DNA from: Falsiphaeobacter marinintestinus
GTDB taxonomy: Bacteria > Pseudomonadota > Alphaproteobacteria > Rhodobacterales > Rhodobacteraceae
Reading direction: 5' to 3'
DNA length: 64,000 nucleotides
Assembly (NCBI RefSeq): GCF_007923355.1
Contig: NZ_VOGO01000009.1
Span: 124,001-188,000, forward strand
In this document: in pieces, positions 8,455 through 16,279 of the stretch
How the letters are laid out: each line of letters opens with the position of its first letter
Position numbering within the stretch: the stretch's first letter is position 1
Position numbers and translations under genes: made by a program
Notes under the pieces: model-generated
The model's database searches: none
What the model saw: the letters and a program-made list of their open reading frames with translations, nothing else
What the model was told of the DNA's origin: nothing

Positions 8455-8961
8455 TTAGTCTTCCAGCTTGACCGCACGATGATACGATCGCCCGCCGTAA
8501 AGCAGGGGACGGCTGTCTTCGGATAAACGAACCGAGGTCACTTCTCCGACGATGACATGGTGGGTTTTCCACCAAAGCTCGGTCGCCATCTGGCATTCGA
8601 AATTCGCCACCGCGCCATCGATCATGGGGTGACCGTTTGGGCCGGGAACCCAGTCAACGGCGTCAAACCGCGCGCTGGGATGATCGCCTTCGCGCCCGGC
8701 AAACAGGTTGGCGACACCGCTTTGTTCTTCATTCAGCAGGTTCAGGCAGAACCCGCGATTGGCCAGCATCGCAGGTGCAGCAAGGCTGAGATAGTGGACA
8801 CAGATCAGCAGGGAGGGATAATCGCCTTCGGTCGAGACCGAAGTCATCGAACTGACCGTGACGCCAAAGCGCCCGCGCAGACCGTCGGTCGTTGCGACCG
8901 CGACAAAGGTTGCCGCGCGGCTCATGCCTTCGAGGTAGTCATGCTTCAGTTGCGCGTCCAT
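8455..8961 (-). CDS. Flavin reductase (FMN-binding split barrel)
   Basis: A 168-residue protein with the pattern of short-chain flavin reductases of two-component monooxygenases: RGRFGVTVSSMTSVS near the N-terminus, FCLNLLNEEQ in the middle, and a C-terminal GRSYHRA segment. Such proteins use NAD(P)H to reduce FMN or FAD and pass it to a separate oxygenase. The likely partner is the acyl-CoA-dehydrogenase-fold enzyme encoded three genes upstream in the same transcript. It starts 6 nt after the glutamine-synthetase-like gene, so coupling is likely. The flavin and oxygenase partner are inference. Confidence 0.85.
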   Translation of the reverse strand: MDAQLKHDYLEGMSRAATFVAVATTDGLRGRFGVTVSSMTSVSTEGDYPSLLICVHYLSLAAPAMLANRGFCLNLLNEEQSGVANLFAGREGDHPSARFDAVDWVPGPNGHPMIDGAVANFECQMATELWWKTHHVIVGEVTSVRLSEDSRPLLYGGRSYHRAVKLED

Positions 8962-8967
8962 GTCATG

Positions 8968-10305
8968 TCACCCCAGATCAAAGAAACGCTCAAGTTCCAC
9001 ATCGGGGACCTTGGCGCTGAATGCGTCGAGCTGGCTTTGACGGGACGCGGCGAAACAGTCTGCAAACCGTGCGCCCAGCCATTGGTCAGCGAGAGCCGAT
9101 CCACGCAGGCGCTCGATCGCCTCGGGCATGGAGCGGGCATAGTCGGGCACACCTTCAAGGCCAAATCCGGCCCCGACCACTTCATCCAAAGGAGCAGTCT
9201 TGTTTTCGATCCCGTCCAGACCGGCGGCAAGCGTTGCGGCGACGTTCAGATAGGGATTCACATCTGAGCCTGCCAACCGGTTCTCGACCCGGATCGAAGA
9301 CGGGCTGTGCCCGACCACGCGGAAACAGGTTGTGCGGTTCTCATACCCCCATGTCAGGGCAGGGGGCGCAAACGTGCCGGGTGCAAAACGGCGGTAAGAA
9401 TTGACCGTTGGCAGGAACATCAGTGACAAGTCGCCGACATGCTTTTGCAGCCCGCCAATGAAATGCCGGAAGGTGTCCGACATCTGGTGATCTCCGTCGG
9501 GATCATGAAACACGGGGGTGCCGTCGGCATCCAGCAGCGAGACATGCAGGTGCATCGACTGGCTGTCGGCCTGTTCGCTCCAGCGCGGCATGAAGGTGAC
9601 TGATTTCTCTTGCCGCATCGCAAGGATACGCAGGAAGTTCTTCAACAGGACAAGCTGGTCGGCAGGGGCCATCCCTGAACCCGCTTCGACGCAGCACTCC
9701 ATGAACCCGCCGCCGATTTCTTCGTGCATCTTGGCAAGGCGAATGCCCAGGGCGTCACACATCGTGGCGACATCTTCATACCATTCGCTTTGCAGGACCT
9801 GATAGGCCAACAGGTCATGGCTTTTGTGCAGTGTTGCCGTTTTCAAGCCGCGATACCCTTTTGCCCTGGCAGTGGCTTCGGTTTCGTCAAACAGCGTGTA
9901 TTCCATTTCCAGCCCGTAAAAGGGTGTGATCCCCATGGACTGGGCGCGTTCAAGGACCCGCGACAGGATTGCACGTGGGCAAATATCGGCGTTTTCATCG
10001 CCAAACTGGGACAGGACCAACAGGTCGTGTCCGGGTTTTGACCATGGCAATTTTCGCGCGGTCGAGCGATCAATCGTCAGCATCCCGTCGTGGAAATCAC
10101 CGTTATCATCGGTCACGCCGGGCACGTGCAGCATCTCATCCGTCGGATCAAGCGCCAGCTGCGCAGGTGCCATCGGCATGCCGTTGGTCACGATGCTTTT
10201 CAGCGCGTTGATGGAGACCATTTGGCTTCTGAGAAGACCATTGGTGTCTGTCATCGCAACTGTTGCGAACCGGCTTTGTGGATCATTGAGATAATCGTCG
10301 ATCAT
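8968..10305 (-). CDS. Glutamine synthetase-family ligase (gamma-glutamylation type)
   Basis: A 445-residue protein with the GS catalytic core: FYGLEMEYTLFDE (metal-binding Glu), EEIGGGFMECCVEAGSG, then FMPRWSEQADSQSMHLHVSLLD (His near ATP) and NRLAGSDVNPYLNVAATLAAGL. The sequence resembles the GS-like group that includes gamma-glutamylputrescine synthetase and other amine gamma-glutamyl ligases more than housekeeping GlnA; this is a judgement from context and motifs. I chose ATG 10305, which follows the TetR stop by one base with AGAGAAG upstream; the longer frame runs into the TetR gene. In this cluster it may add glutamate to an amine substrate before or after ring attack. True substrate unknown. 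Confidence 0.85.
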   Translation of the reverse strand: MIDDYLNDPQSRFATVAMTDTNGLLRSQMVSINALKSIVTNGMPMAPAQLALDPTDEMLHVPGVTDDNGDFHDGMLTIDRSTARKLPWSKPGHDLLVLSQFGDENADICPRAILSRVLERAQSMGITPFYGLEMEYTLFDETEATARAKGYRGLKTATLHKSHDLLAYQVLQSEWYEDVATMCDALGIRLAKMHEEIGGGFMECCVEAGSGMAPADQLVLLKNFLRILAMRQEKSVTFMPRWSEQADSQSMHLHVSLLDADGTPVFHDPDGDHQMSDTFRHFIGGLQKHVGDLSLMFLPTVNSYRRFAPGTFAPPALTWGYENRTTCFRVVGHSPSSIRVENRLAGSDVNPYLNVAATLAAGLDGIENKTAPLDEVVGAGFGLEGVPDYARSMPEAIERLRGSALADQWLGARFADCFAASRQSQLDAFSAKVPDVELERFFDLG

Positions 10306-10306
10306 G

Positions 10307-10981
10307 TCACTTCTCTGCGTGTCGGGCAGATATTGCCTTGGCCAAGCGGGCCAGATCTGCTTCTGGGTTGGTGGAATAGGCGCGCAGGAACGTGCGTATG
10401 CCATTGTGAATATAACGGGCCAGGATTTCCTGGCTGATGTCGGCATTGGGAACATGAAGTGCCCGGTTTCGAGGCGCTGACAGGATCAGGCCCCAGAAGT
10501 CTTCGGCCGCTAGTTCGGCCTCTTCAAACGTCAGTCGGTGCTGGTCGCGCTGGGCGATCAGGAAAGTCATCAAACCGGCCAGAACCTTGTCGGGGCCGCT
10601 GTCCTGATAGTCACGACCGACGTCAGGAAACCTGTGGGCTTCTCCGATGATCAGCCGTGCCAGCGACAGGAAATCGGGCCGCATCACGGTGTCGGCATAG
10701 GCCCAGGCGAAATCGAGCAGTTGATCGACAAGATCTTTTCCGGGGGCTGGCGTAAAGGCCAGCATCATCTGTTCGCGCGGGGCGGCCATCATCGCCTCGA
10801 ACAACGCCTCTTTGCTGGGGAAATAGTGATACAAGGTTGGCTTGCTCAGACCCGCTTCGGCGGCGATCACATCCATTGAGGCACCGGAATAGCCCGCGTC
10901 GGCAAAAACCTTAATCGCAGCGCTTAACAATCGGTTCTGCTTGTCCAGCCGGTTCTGTTCACGCCGTGATATCTGATTCAT
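10307..10981 (-). CDS. TetR-family transcriptional regulator
   Basis: A 224-residue protein with an N-terminal TetR helix-turn-helix (LLSAAIKVFADAGYSGASMDVIAAEAGLSKPTLYHYFPSKEALFEAM in part, residues about 18-65) and a helical ligand-binding domain. The start codon overlaps the stop of the upstream hydrolase gene (ATGA) and the next gene begins one base after its stop, so it is embedded in the catabolic operon. It may act on the 7-bp inverted repeat just upstream of the nicX-like gene (14658-14675). Ligand unknown. Confidence 0.9.
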   Translation of the reverse strand: MNQISRREQNRLDKQNRLLSAAIKVFADAGYSGASMDVIAAEAGLSKPTLYHYFPSKEALFEAMMAAPREQMMLAFTPAPGKDLVDQLLDFAWAYADTVMRPDFLSLARLIIGEAHRFPDVGRDYQDSGPDKVLAGLMTFLIAQRDQHRLTFEEAELAAEDFWGLILSAPRNRALHVPNADISQEILARYIHNGIRTFLRAYSTNPEADLARLAKAISARHAEK

Positions 10982-12267
10982 GGCAGAACCCGCGACAGGA
11001 ATTCGCTCAGGATCGCGTTGTACTGATCCGGTTTTTCCAGGTTACACACGTGCCCGGCGTCTTCGATGACCTCAAAGCGGACGTCCGGGATTGGCGATGC
11101 GTCCCAGATCCGCTCGGCGACGGCCTTGATCTCGGTCGGGGGGGCGAGGCGATCATGTGCGCCGGTCATCAGTAAGACGGGCAGGGTCAGCCGCGAGAAG
11201 TCAAATTTCTCCAAGGGGTTGGTAAAACAGCGCAAGGCGTCGGCATAGGTCTGGGTCGGGATCGCCGCCATCGAAGCCAGCAGAGCCTTGCGGCTTGCGT
11301 CGGTCGCCTCGGGGCCGGAAATCACCTCGACCACCGAGGGGGCAAAATCAGCAGGGGTCTGACCTTCGGTCATGGGCACTTCGCGGCTGAGCCGGAAGGC
11401 GTCACGCTCGTCCGCGCCTGCTTCTGACATGCCGGTACATCCGCCGGAGAGGACCAGAGCCGCCAGTTTGTCGGGGTATCGCATGGCGAATGACGTGGCG
11501 ATCCACGCCCCATAAGACAGCCCGCACAGCACCAGTTTATTCGCGTTCAGAACGTCCATGACCCGCAGAATATCGGCGCAGTAATCGTCGACGGTGGATT
11601 GTTCAGCGCCCAGCGTGCTGTCGCCATAGCCGCGCAAATCCATCGCTGCGACCCGGTAGTGCGGGGACACGGCGGCAAGCTGGGCCTGCCAATTCGACCG
11701 GTTGCCGCCAATCCCGTGCAAAAACAGGCAGAGCGTATCGCTTTCCTTGCCGCCTGTGGTCAGGGTCAGGCGGGGCAGGGTATCGATCTGGGTCTGTTCA
11801 AAGTCGGCTGACACAGCCGGGGCGATGGGCGGCTTAATAGGATCTGCCGACACGGCCTTTGCAGCAATGGTCTGCGTTCCATCGTCAAAGATGGCCTGTG
11901 TACCGCTGGCAATGCCGTCGATCCGGGACGAGGGCGCAGAGATTTCGGCGCTCATCGTCACGGTTGCTCCTGCGGGCGCCGGTGTCACAGTCAGGCGGGC
12001 GTCATAGCTTTGCACGCCCGCGATTCCTGCGACGTGCGTATAGGCCATCGTGCGGTCGCTATCGCTGAAAAAGGTCAATCGTTCGCGGTAAACGGTATCT
12101 TCGCCTTTGACGGTAAATCGCCGGATCAGCCCGCCGTCATCCATTGGTTCTGGCCCCATCGTTTCAATCGCCGGATGCCACGCGCCACAGAAATCCCGCA
12201 CCACGGCCCAAGCCTGATCGGCCGAAGCGCTGGTTTGGGCGCTGCTGTGAACCTTTTGGCGCGGCAT
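10978..12267 (-). CDS. SRPBCC domain fused to alpha/beta hydrolase
   Basis: A 429-residue two-domain protein. Residues about 1-145 look like an SRPBCC (START/polyketide cyclase-like) ligand-binding domain (ADQAWAVVRDFCGAWHP ... LTFFSDSDRTMAYTH). Residues about 165-429 form an alpha/beta hydrolase with nucleophile Ser251 in CGLSYG, acid Asp372 in TGAHDRLAPP and His406 in EDAGHVCNLEKP. An oxyanion FLHGIGGN segment is present. In nicotinate degradation the enzyme after NicX is an alpha/beta hydrolase (NicD, N-formylmaleamate deformylase); this protein may fill that place, but the extra SRPBCC domain is unusual. I chose ATG 12267, 4 nt after the upstream stop; the longer frame has no support. Confidence 0.85.
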   Translation of the reverse strand: MPRQKVHSSAQTSASADQAWAVVRDFCGAWHPAIETMGPEPMDDGGLIRRFTVKGEDTVYRERLTFFSDSDRTMAYTHVAGIAGVQSYDARLTVTPAPAGATVTMSAEISAPSSRIDGIASGTQAIFDDGTQTIAAKAVSADPIKPPIAPAVSADFEQTQIDTLPRLTLTTGGKESDTLCLFLHGIGGNRSNWQAQLAAVSPHYRVAAMDLRGYGDSTLGAEQSTVDDYCADILRVMDVLNANKLVLCGLSYGAWIATSFAMRYPDKLAALVLSGGCTGMSEAGADERDAFRLSREVPMTEGQTPADFAPSVVEVISGPEATDASRKALLASMAAIPTQTYADALRCFTNPLEKFDFSRLTLPVLLMTGAHDRLAPPTEIKAVAERIWDASPIPDVRFEVIEDAGHVCNLEKPDQYNAILSEFLSRVLP

Positions 12268-12271
12268 GGGG

Positions 12272-13579
12272 TTACTCGGCCGCCAAGGGGATGTCTTCGG
12301 GGCCACGCCACAGCGACGTGCGGGCGCCAAATTCGTCTCCGGGGGCATCGTCCAGTTCATCCAGATCATACAAGGTCAGGACGGACATGTAGTCTTCCAT
12401 GATTTCAGAGGTATAGGGCAACATCAACGCGCCGCATCGACTGTCTCGATAGATGCGTTCCAACGGCAGGTCCTTCAACATCGCCTGTCCGCCACAGGTT
12501 CGGATCGCCAGAGCCGCAATCTCTTGCGCGGCTTCCATCACATTGTATTGGGCCGCGTACATCCGCAACACCTGCGCCTGACTGGGGAAGGCGTCAGCTT
12601 CTGTGAACGCCTGCCACCAAAGCGCGCGGACCGGGGCAAGGCGCGCATACATTTTTGATACCGCGAGCCGTTTGGTCGTGAACATGCGCCGGTCGATGGG
12701 GGGCATCCCGGGCACCTTGCCGCGCAGGTAGGCAACCGTGAAATCATAAGCCGATTGCGCCACGCCCATATAGGTCGGTGACAGGGTCGCCATCACGTGC
12801 GGATAGTTCGGCAATGTCTTGATAAAGATGCCCGGCGGCATCATCAGATCGTCTTCGCTTACAAAAACGTCCTTCAGCACCAGATCGCGGGAGTTCGTGC
12901 CGCGCATGCCCAGCGGATCCCAATCGCCCTGCACCGACAAGCCGGGTGCGCCCTTGTGCACGATAAAGTTCATCGTGTCCTCGTGGCGCGGTTCCTGACC
13001 TTCGAACACTTCGGTGCAGACGATCGAATAGTAGTCGCAATAGCCCGCCAGCGAGGCGAATTTCTTGAACCCGTTGATCATCCAGCCGCCGTCAACCTTG
13101 CGGCATTGGGTCTGTGCGGGTTTGGACGTCCAGTTTTGGCCAGCTTCCGAGATCGGCTGAGAATAGATGCCCTGTTCGGTCACCGCGCGGCGGAACTGGC
13201 GTTCGCGCAAAGGCGCAAAGGCAGCGCGATCCGCGTCGGTCAGATGCGGCATCTCATACATGAACCGCGCCCACATCATGGTCGAGTTGTGCATGTTGAA
13301 CGTTAGGGCGGTCGCACCACAGTACTTGCCGATTTCGGCGCCGACCATGGCATATTCACCCAAGGAGAACCCGTGCCCGCCATATTCGGTCGGGACGGTC
13401 AGGGTCATGAACCCTTCAGCGGCCAGATCCTTGTAGTTTTCGACCGGAAAGCTTGCATCCTGATCGATGCCAAAAGCACGCTCGGCGAATTTGGGGCCCA
13501 GATCGTTGATCCGGTTCAAAACCGCCAGAACCTCGGGCCGGACGCGGTTCAGGTCATAATAGTCTGCTGGTGTGCTCAT
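12272..13579 (-). CDS. Acyl-CoA dehydrogenase-fold flavoprotein, possible two-component monooxygenase
   Basis: A 435-residue protein of the acyl-CoA dehydrogenase superfamily (MTLTVPTEYGGHGFSLGEYAMVGAEIG, GGWMINGFKKFAS, DWDPLGMRGTNSRDLVLKDVFV, CGGQAMLKDLPLERIYRDSR). Near the C-terminus, where dehydrogenases have the catalytic Glu (IYEGTSEI), it reads ALMLPYTSEI, so the base seems absent. That, together with a co-transcribed flavin reductase, suggests a flavin-dependent monooxygenase of the HpaB/DszC-like group D type rather than a true dehydrogenase. This is inference by eye alignment. I chose ATG 13579, with a strong AAGGAG upstream. It sits between the nicX-like gene and the hydrolase fusion. 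Confidence 0.85.
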   Translation of the reverse strand: MSTPADYYDLNRVRPEVLAVLNRINDLGPKFAERAFGIDQDASFPVENYKDLAAEGFMTLTVPTEYGGHGFSLGEYAMVGAEIGKYCGATALTFNMHNSTMMWARFMYEMPHLTDADRAAFAPLRERQFRRAVTEQGIYSQPISEAGQNWTSKPAQTQCRKVDGGWMINGFKKFASLAGYCDYYSIVCTEVFEGQEPRHEDTMNFIVHKGAPGLSVQGDWDPLGMRGTNSRDLVLKDVFVSEDDLMMPPGIFIKTLPNYPHVMATLSPTYMGVAQSAYDFTVAYLRGKVPGMPPIDRRMFTTKRLAVSKMYARLAPVRALWWQAFTEADAFPSQAQVLRMYAAQYNVMEAAQEIAALAIRTCGGQAMLKDLPLERIYRDSRCGALMLPYTSEIMEDYMSVLTLYDLDELDDAPGDEFGARTSLWRGPEDIPLAAE

Positions 13580-13596
13580 GTTATTCTCCTTGCGCG

Positions 13597-14646
13597 TTAC
13601 AGCGCCAGATCCCCTTGAAGAACGCCCTCTTTCACCACCACCAGCCCATCCAGGGCGATGGTGCAGTTGCGCATGGGAAGATCGAAATGGCCCTCGGTAA
13701 AGCGGCCTGCGTATTGGTTGGCCCCAGTGGACCACAGAAAATTCCCGGCCCAAGCGCGAAATTCGACCGCCTGCATGTCGCGCTTGTCATAGAGTGCGCC
13801 GCTGACCCAGCGGGCGCGCGGGTTCATGCCCCAGCCAACATGGCTCATGCCATAGGCATCGCGGTCGTCCCACGCGGCCATATAGTCGCGAAAGAGTTCC
13901 GCGTCGATGCCGCTGCCTTTGATCTTGGTCACAAAATCATTCTCGATGGTGAAATCGATCTGACTGGTCAGGTAGGTTTTGAACGTCAGGTTCATGTCAC
14001 CCACGTCCATGACAATTCGACCGTTCACCGCATCCGTGCCCGGAAAGGCAAGGCACAGGCCGCCCGGCCAATGCGCCACATCCCCCGGTTTGGTGCCAAA
14101 GCCCGGAGTGCCGCCACAGGGTGCGTCCTTCAGATTGACGATCAGATCCGTACCCGCTGCTGAGGTCACATGCATTTGCGAGGCATCCCGCAGCATTTGT
14201 GTGCCCAGATCAACCTTGGGGCCCAGTTCTGCAAACGGTTCGGTGCGCTCCAGTATTTCGGGGTGTTCGTTTGTCACGACCAGAATGCGCGCGCCGCTGC
14301 TTTCGATTTCTGGCCATTCGGGCGAATGGATCATGCCTTCGACGGTGCAGTCGACTATGATCTCGCATTGCTTCATCGCTTCAATGGCAGCGCGGTTGCC
14401 CTGAATGGCAAGCGAGGTGCCGGTGCCCTTGACCGGGACAGGGGCGGTCTGCGGGGGTGTCACCATCTTGAGCATGCAGAAATCAGCCCCAAGATCATAG
14501 AGCGCCAGTTCTGCCAGATGCGCCAGCACGGGGCGAGACTGCGTTTCATAGATCAGAGCCGCAGTTGTGCCCTTGGTGATCCCATTCAGCGTAAAGACCC
14601 GCCTGAATGCCGCCAGCCATTTGCCTTCGATCCGTTCCTGAAGCAT
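13597..14646 (-). CDS. nicX: NicX-like 2,5-dihydroxypyridine 5,6-dioxygenase (M29-aminopeptidase fold)
   Basis: A 349-residue protein of the leucyl-aminopeptidase (M29)-related family that includes NicX, the Fe(II) ring-cleaving dioxygenase of nicotinate degradation. The known NicX iron ligands (H265, H318, D320 in Pseudomonas putida) have plausible counterparts: His269 in SHVGWGMNPRARW, and His320 and Asp322 in EGHFDLPMRN, with almost the same spacing. NicX opens 2,5-dihydroxypyridine to N-formylmaleamate. NicE (maleate isomerase) and NicF (maleamate amidase) are not present in the window, so the true substrate could be another hydroxylated pyridine or a related ring. It is the first gene of a sub-operon, with an operator-like palindrome 59 bp upstream of its start. 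Confidence 0.75.
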   Translation of the reverse strand: MLQERIEGKWLAAFRRVFTLNGITKGTTAALIYETQSRPVLAHLAELALYDLGADFCMLKMVTPPQTAPVPVKGTGTSLAIQGNRAAIEAMKQCEIIVDCTVEGMIHSPEWPEIESSGARILVVTNEHPEILERTEPFAELGPKVDLGTQMLRDASQMHVTSAAGTDLIVNLKDAPCGGTPGFGTKPGDVAHWPGGLCLAFPGTDAVNGRIVMDVGDMNLTFKTYLTSQIDFTIENDFVTKIKGSGIDAELFRDYMAAWDDRDAYGMSHVGWGMNPRARWVSGALYDKRDMQAVEFRAWAGNFLWSTGANQYAGRFTEGHFDLPMRNCTIALDGLVVVKEGVLQGDLAL

Positions 14647-14657
14647 GTCCGCACTTT

Positions 14658-14675
14658 CTTTACTTGTCAGTAAAG
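14658..14675. promoter_or_regulatory. 7-bp inverted repeat CTTTACT-TGTC-AGTAAAG upstream of nicX-like gene
   Basis: A perfect 7-bp inverted repeat with a 4-nt spacer ends 12 nt before the nicX-like start codon. The symmetry and position suggest a repressor site, possibly for the TetR protein encoded in the same operon, or a 5'-leader hairpin. Confidence 0.4.
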
Positions 14676-14704
14676 TTTTCTTTAGCGCGAAGATTCTGTC
14701 AAGG

Positions 14705-14718
14705 TAATTTTCGAAAAT
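14705..14718. promoter_or_regulatory. Operator-like site TAATTTTCGAAAAT (copy 1)
   Basis: A 14-bp site containing a perfect 12-bp palindrome (14707-14718). An identical 14-mer lies at 17461-17474. Each copy lies about 60 bp before the start codon of a catabolic gene (nicX-like here, gentisate dioxygenase there). The site lies between the flavin-reductase stop and the nicX-like start and so marks an internal promoter. Confidence 0.65.
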
Positions 14719-14720
14719 CC

Positions 14721-15350
14721 TTACTTCTGCGAAAACGCACCTTGCCCCCAGAACGGCCGGTCCAAAGCAAACGTGTCGCGACTGCGGACATAGTCACTGC
14801 CAAAAGACCGCGCCACGAGATCAAGTTTGGGGGTGTCGATATAGGCCTTTTCGGCGTCCAGAATATAGGCATCGTCGATATGCACGGCGAGCACCCGTCC
14901 GATCACCACTGTTTGTTGCGGTCCGGTTACGACGTTTGACAGGGATCGGCATTCAAAAGCGACGGGGCTGTCGGTGATGCGGGGCGGGGCGATATGCGTC
15001 GACGGCGTGGTCGCAAGGCCCGCCAATGCCAGTTCATCCGTGCTCCGAGGGGCGTTGACGGCTGTTGTGTTCATGGCCTGAACCAGCCGTTCGGGGACAA
15101 GGTTCACCACAAATTCGCCCGAGTCGAGGATGTTCTTTGCGGTATCCTTGAAGCCGCGTTCAGGATCAGCCAACAACCCAATCGCAACGGTCGGGGGCGC
15201 GGAGCCCATAACGTTGAAAAACGAATACGGCGCCGCGTTTAAACCGTCCGTGCCTTTGGTGACAATCCATGCAATCGGGCGCGGCATGACGGTCGCTGCA
15301 AGCAATTTATAGGCTATCGCGGTGTCGACCTGATCAAGATCGAAGCGCAT
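14721..15350 (-). CDS. Flavin reductase-like protein (DIM6/NTAB type)
   Basis: A 209-residue member of the long flavin-reductase / FMN-binding split-barrel family. Key segments are AATVMPRPIAWIVTKGTDGLNAAPYSFFNVMGSAPPTVAI in part (FMN phosphate contacts), KDTAKNI, and GEFVVNLV. Family members reduce flavin for an oxygenase or bind FMN in a domain whose role is unknown. The start overlaps the stop of the FAA hydrolase by one base (TAATG). It differs from the short reductase at 8455, so the cluster has two distinct flavin-binding barrels. Its specific role in the pathway is not evident. Confidence 0.8.
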   Translation of the reverse strand: MRFDLDQVDTAIAYKLLAATVMPRPIAWIVTKGTDGLNAAPYSFFNVMGSAPPTVAIGLLADPERGFKDTAKNILDSGEFVVNLVPERLVQAMNTTAVNAPRSTDELALAGLATTPSTHIAPPRITDSPVAFECRSLSNVVTGPQQTVVIGRVLAVHIDDAYILDAEKAYIDTPKLDLVARSFGSDYVRSRDTFALDRPFWGQGAFSQK

Positions 15351-16270
15351 TATTTGGGCGTCGCGTCAATGATCGGGTGGGTCAGCGTTCCGATCCCCTC
15401 GACACAGGCGACTATGGTATCCCCGGGCCACATCCATTCCTGCGGGTCGCTGCCGGCACCAACACCAGCGGGCGTGCCGGTCGCGATGATATCGCCCGGT
15501 TCAACGGTCATCCCTGTCGAGATGTCCGCAATAAGGGACGGGATGTCGAACAGCATAAATCCGGTGTTGGACCGTTGCTTTTCTTCACCGTTTTTTGTCA
15601 GCCAAAGGTCAAGGTTATGCGGGTCTTCGATCTCGTCCGCGGTGACGATGCAGGGACCGAACGGGCCAAAGCTGTCCTGACCTTTCGAGAAGATCCATTG
15701 CCCGGCGCGGCGGTTGTCGCGGGCCGAGACGTCGATCATCACCGAATAGCCAAAGACATGCGCCATTGCGTCATCGCGCGCGATGTTTTTGCCGCCTGAT
15801 CCCATCACAACGGCCAGTTCCACTTCCCAATCAAGCTGTTGGGTCATTTTGGAATTGTGTTGGATTGGCTCGCCGTCTGCGATCACACAGGTAGGCGGTT
15901 TTGAGAACAGCACGGGCTTTTGCGGCAACGCATCCGAGGTATCCAGCGCCCGGGCACTTTCGGCAACGTGCTCTGTGTAATTCAGACCAACGCCCCAGAT
16001 GTTCTTGCGCGGACGCGGGATCGGCGCGCACAATCTAGCGTTCGACATCGGGACCGAGGTGTGAATCGGGGGCGTATCCCCCATCGCATCCATCAAAGCG
16101 CCAAGCGCGGCAACGCCCGGTTTTCCACTGTCGATCAGCCCTAACATCGTGTCAGGAATATCTTCGCCATATGCGGCACCAAGGGCTTCGGCATCGACGA
16201 TCAGATCGCCGTGAAGAACGCCAAGCCGTGCTTCATCGTCAACGCTGGCGCGATAGGTCACTAATTTCAT
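15350..16270 (-). CDS. Fumarylacetoacetate hydrolase-family protein
   Basis: A 306-residue FAH-fold enzyme. The metal-binding motif includes DWEVELAVVMG, preceded by PVLFSKPPTCVIADGEP, and followed by YSVMIDVSARDNRRAGQWIFSKGQDSFGPFGP and IIATGTPAGVG. The family hydrolyses or decarboxylates ring-cleavage products such as fumarylpyruvate or maleylpyruvate. It starts 9 nt after the gentisate-dioxygenase stop, which fits hydrolysis of that enzyme's product. No maleylpyruvate isomerase is seen in the window, so either direct maleylpyruvate hydrolysis or an isomerase elsewhere is needed. Confidence 0.9.
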   Translation of the reverse strand: MKLVTYRASVDDEARLGVLHGDLIVDAEALGAAYGEDIPDTMLGLIDSGKPGVAALGALMDAMGDTPPIHTSVPMSNARLCAPIPRPRKNIWGVGLNYTEHVAESARALDTSDALPQKPVLFSKPPTCVIADGEPIQHNSKMTQQLDWEVELAVVMGSGGKNIARDDAMAHVFGYSVMIDVSARDNRRAGQWIFSKGQDSFGPFGPCIVTADEIEDPHNLDLWLTKNGEEKQRSNTGFMLFDIPSLIADISTGMTVEPGDIIATGTPAGVGAGSDPQEWMWPGDTIVACVEGIGTLTHPIIDATPK

Positions 16271-16279
16271 GTCTTTTCC

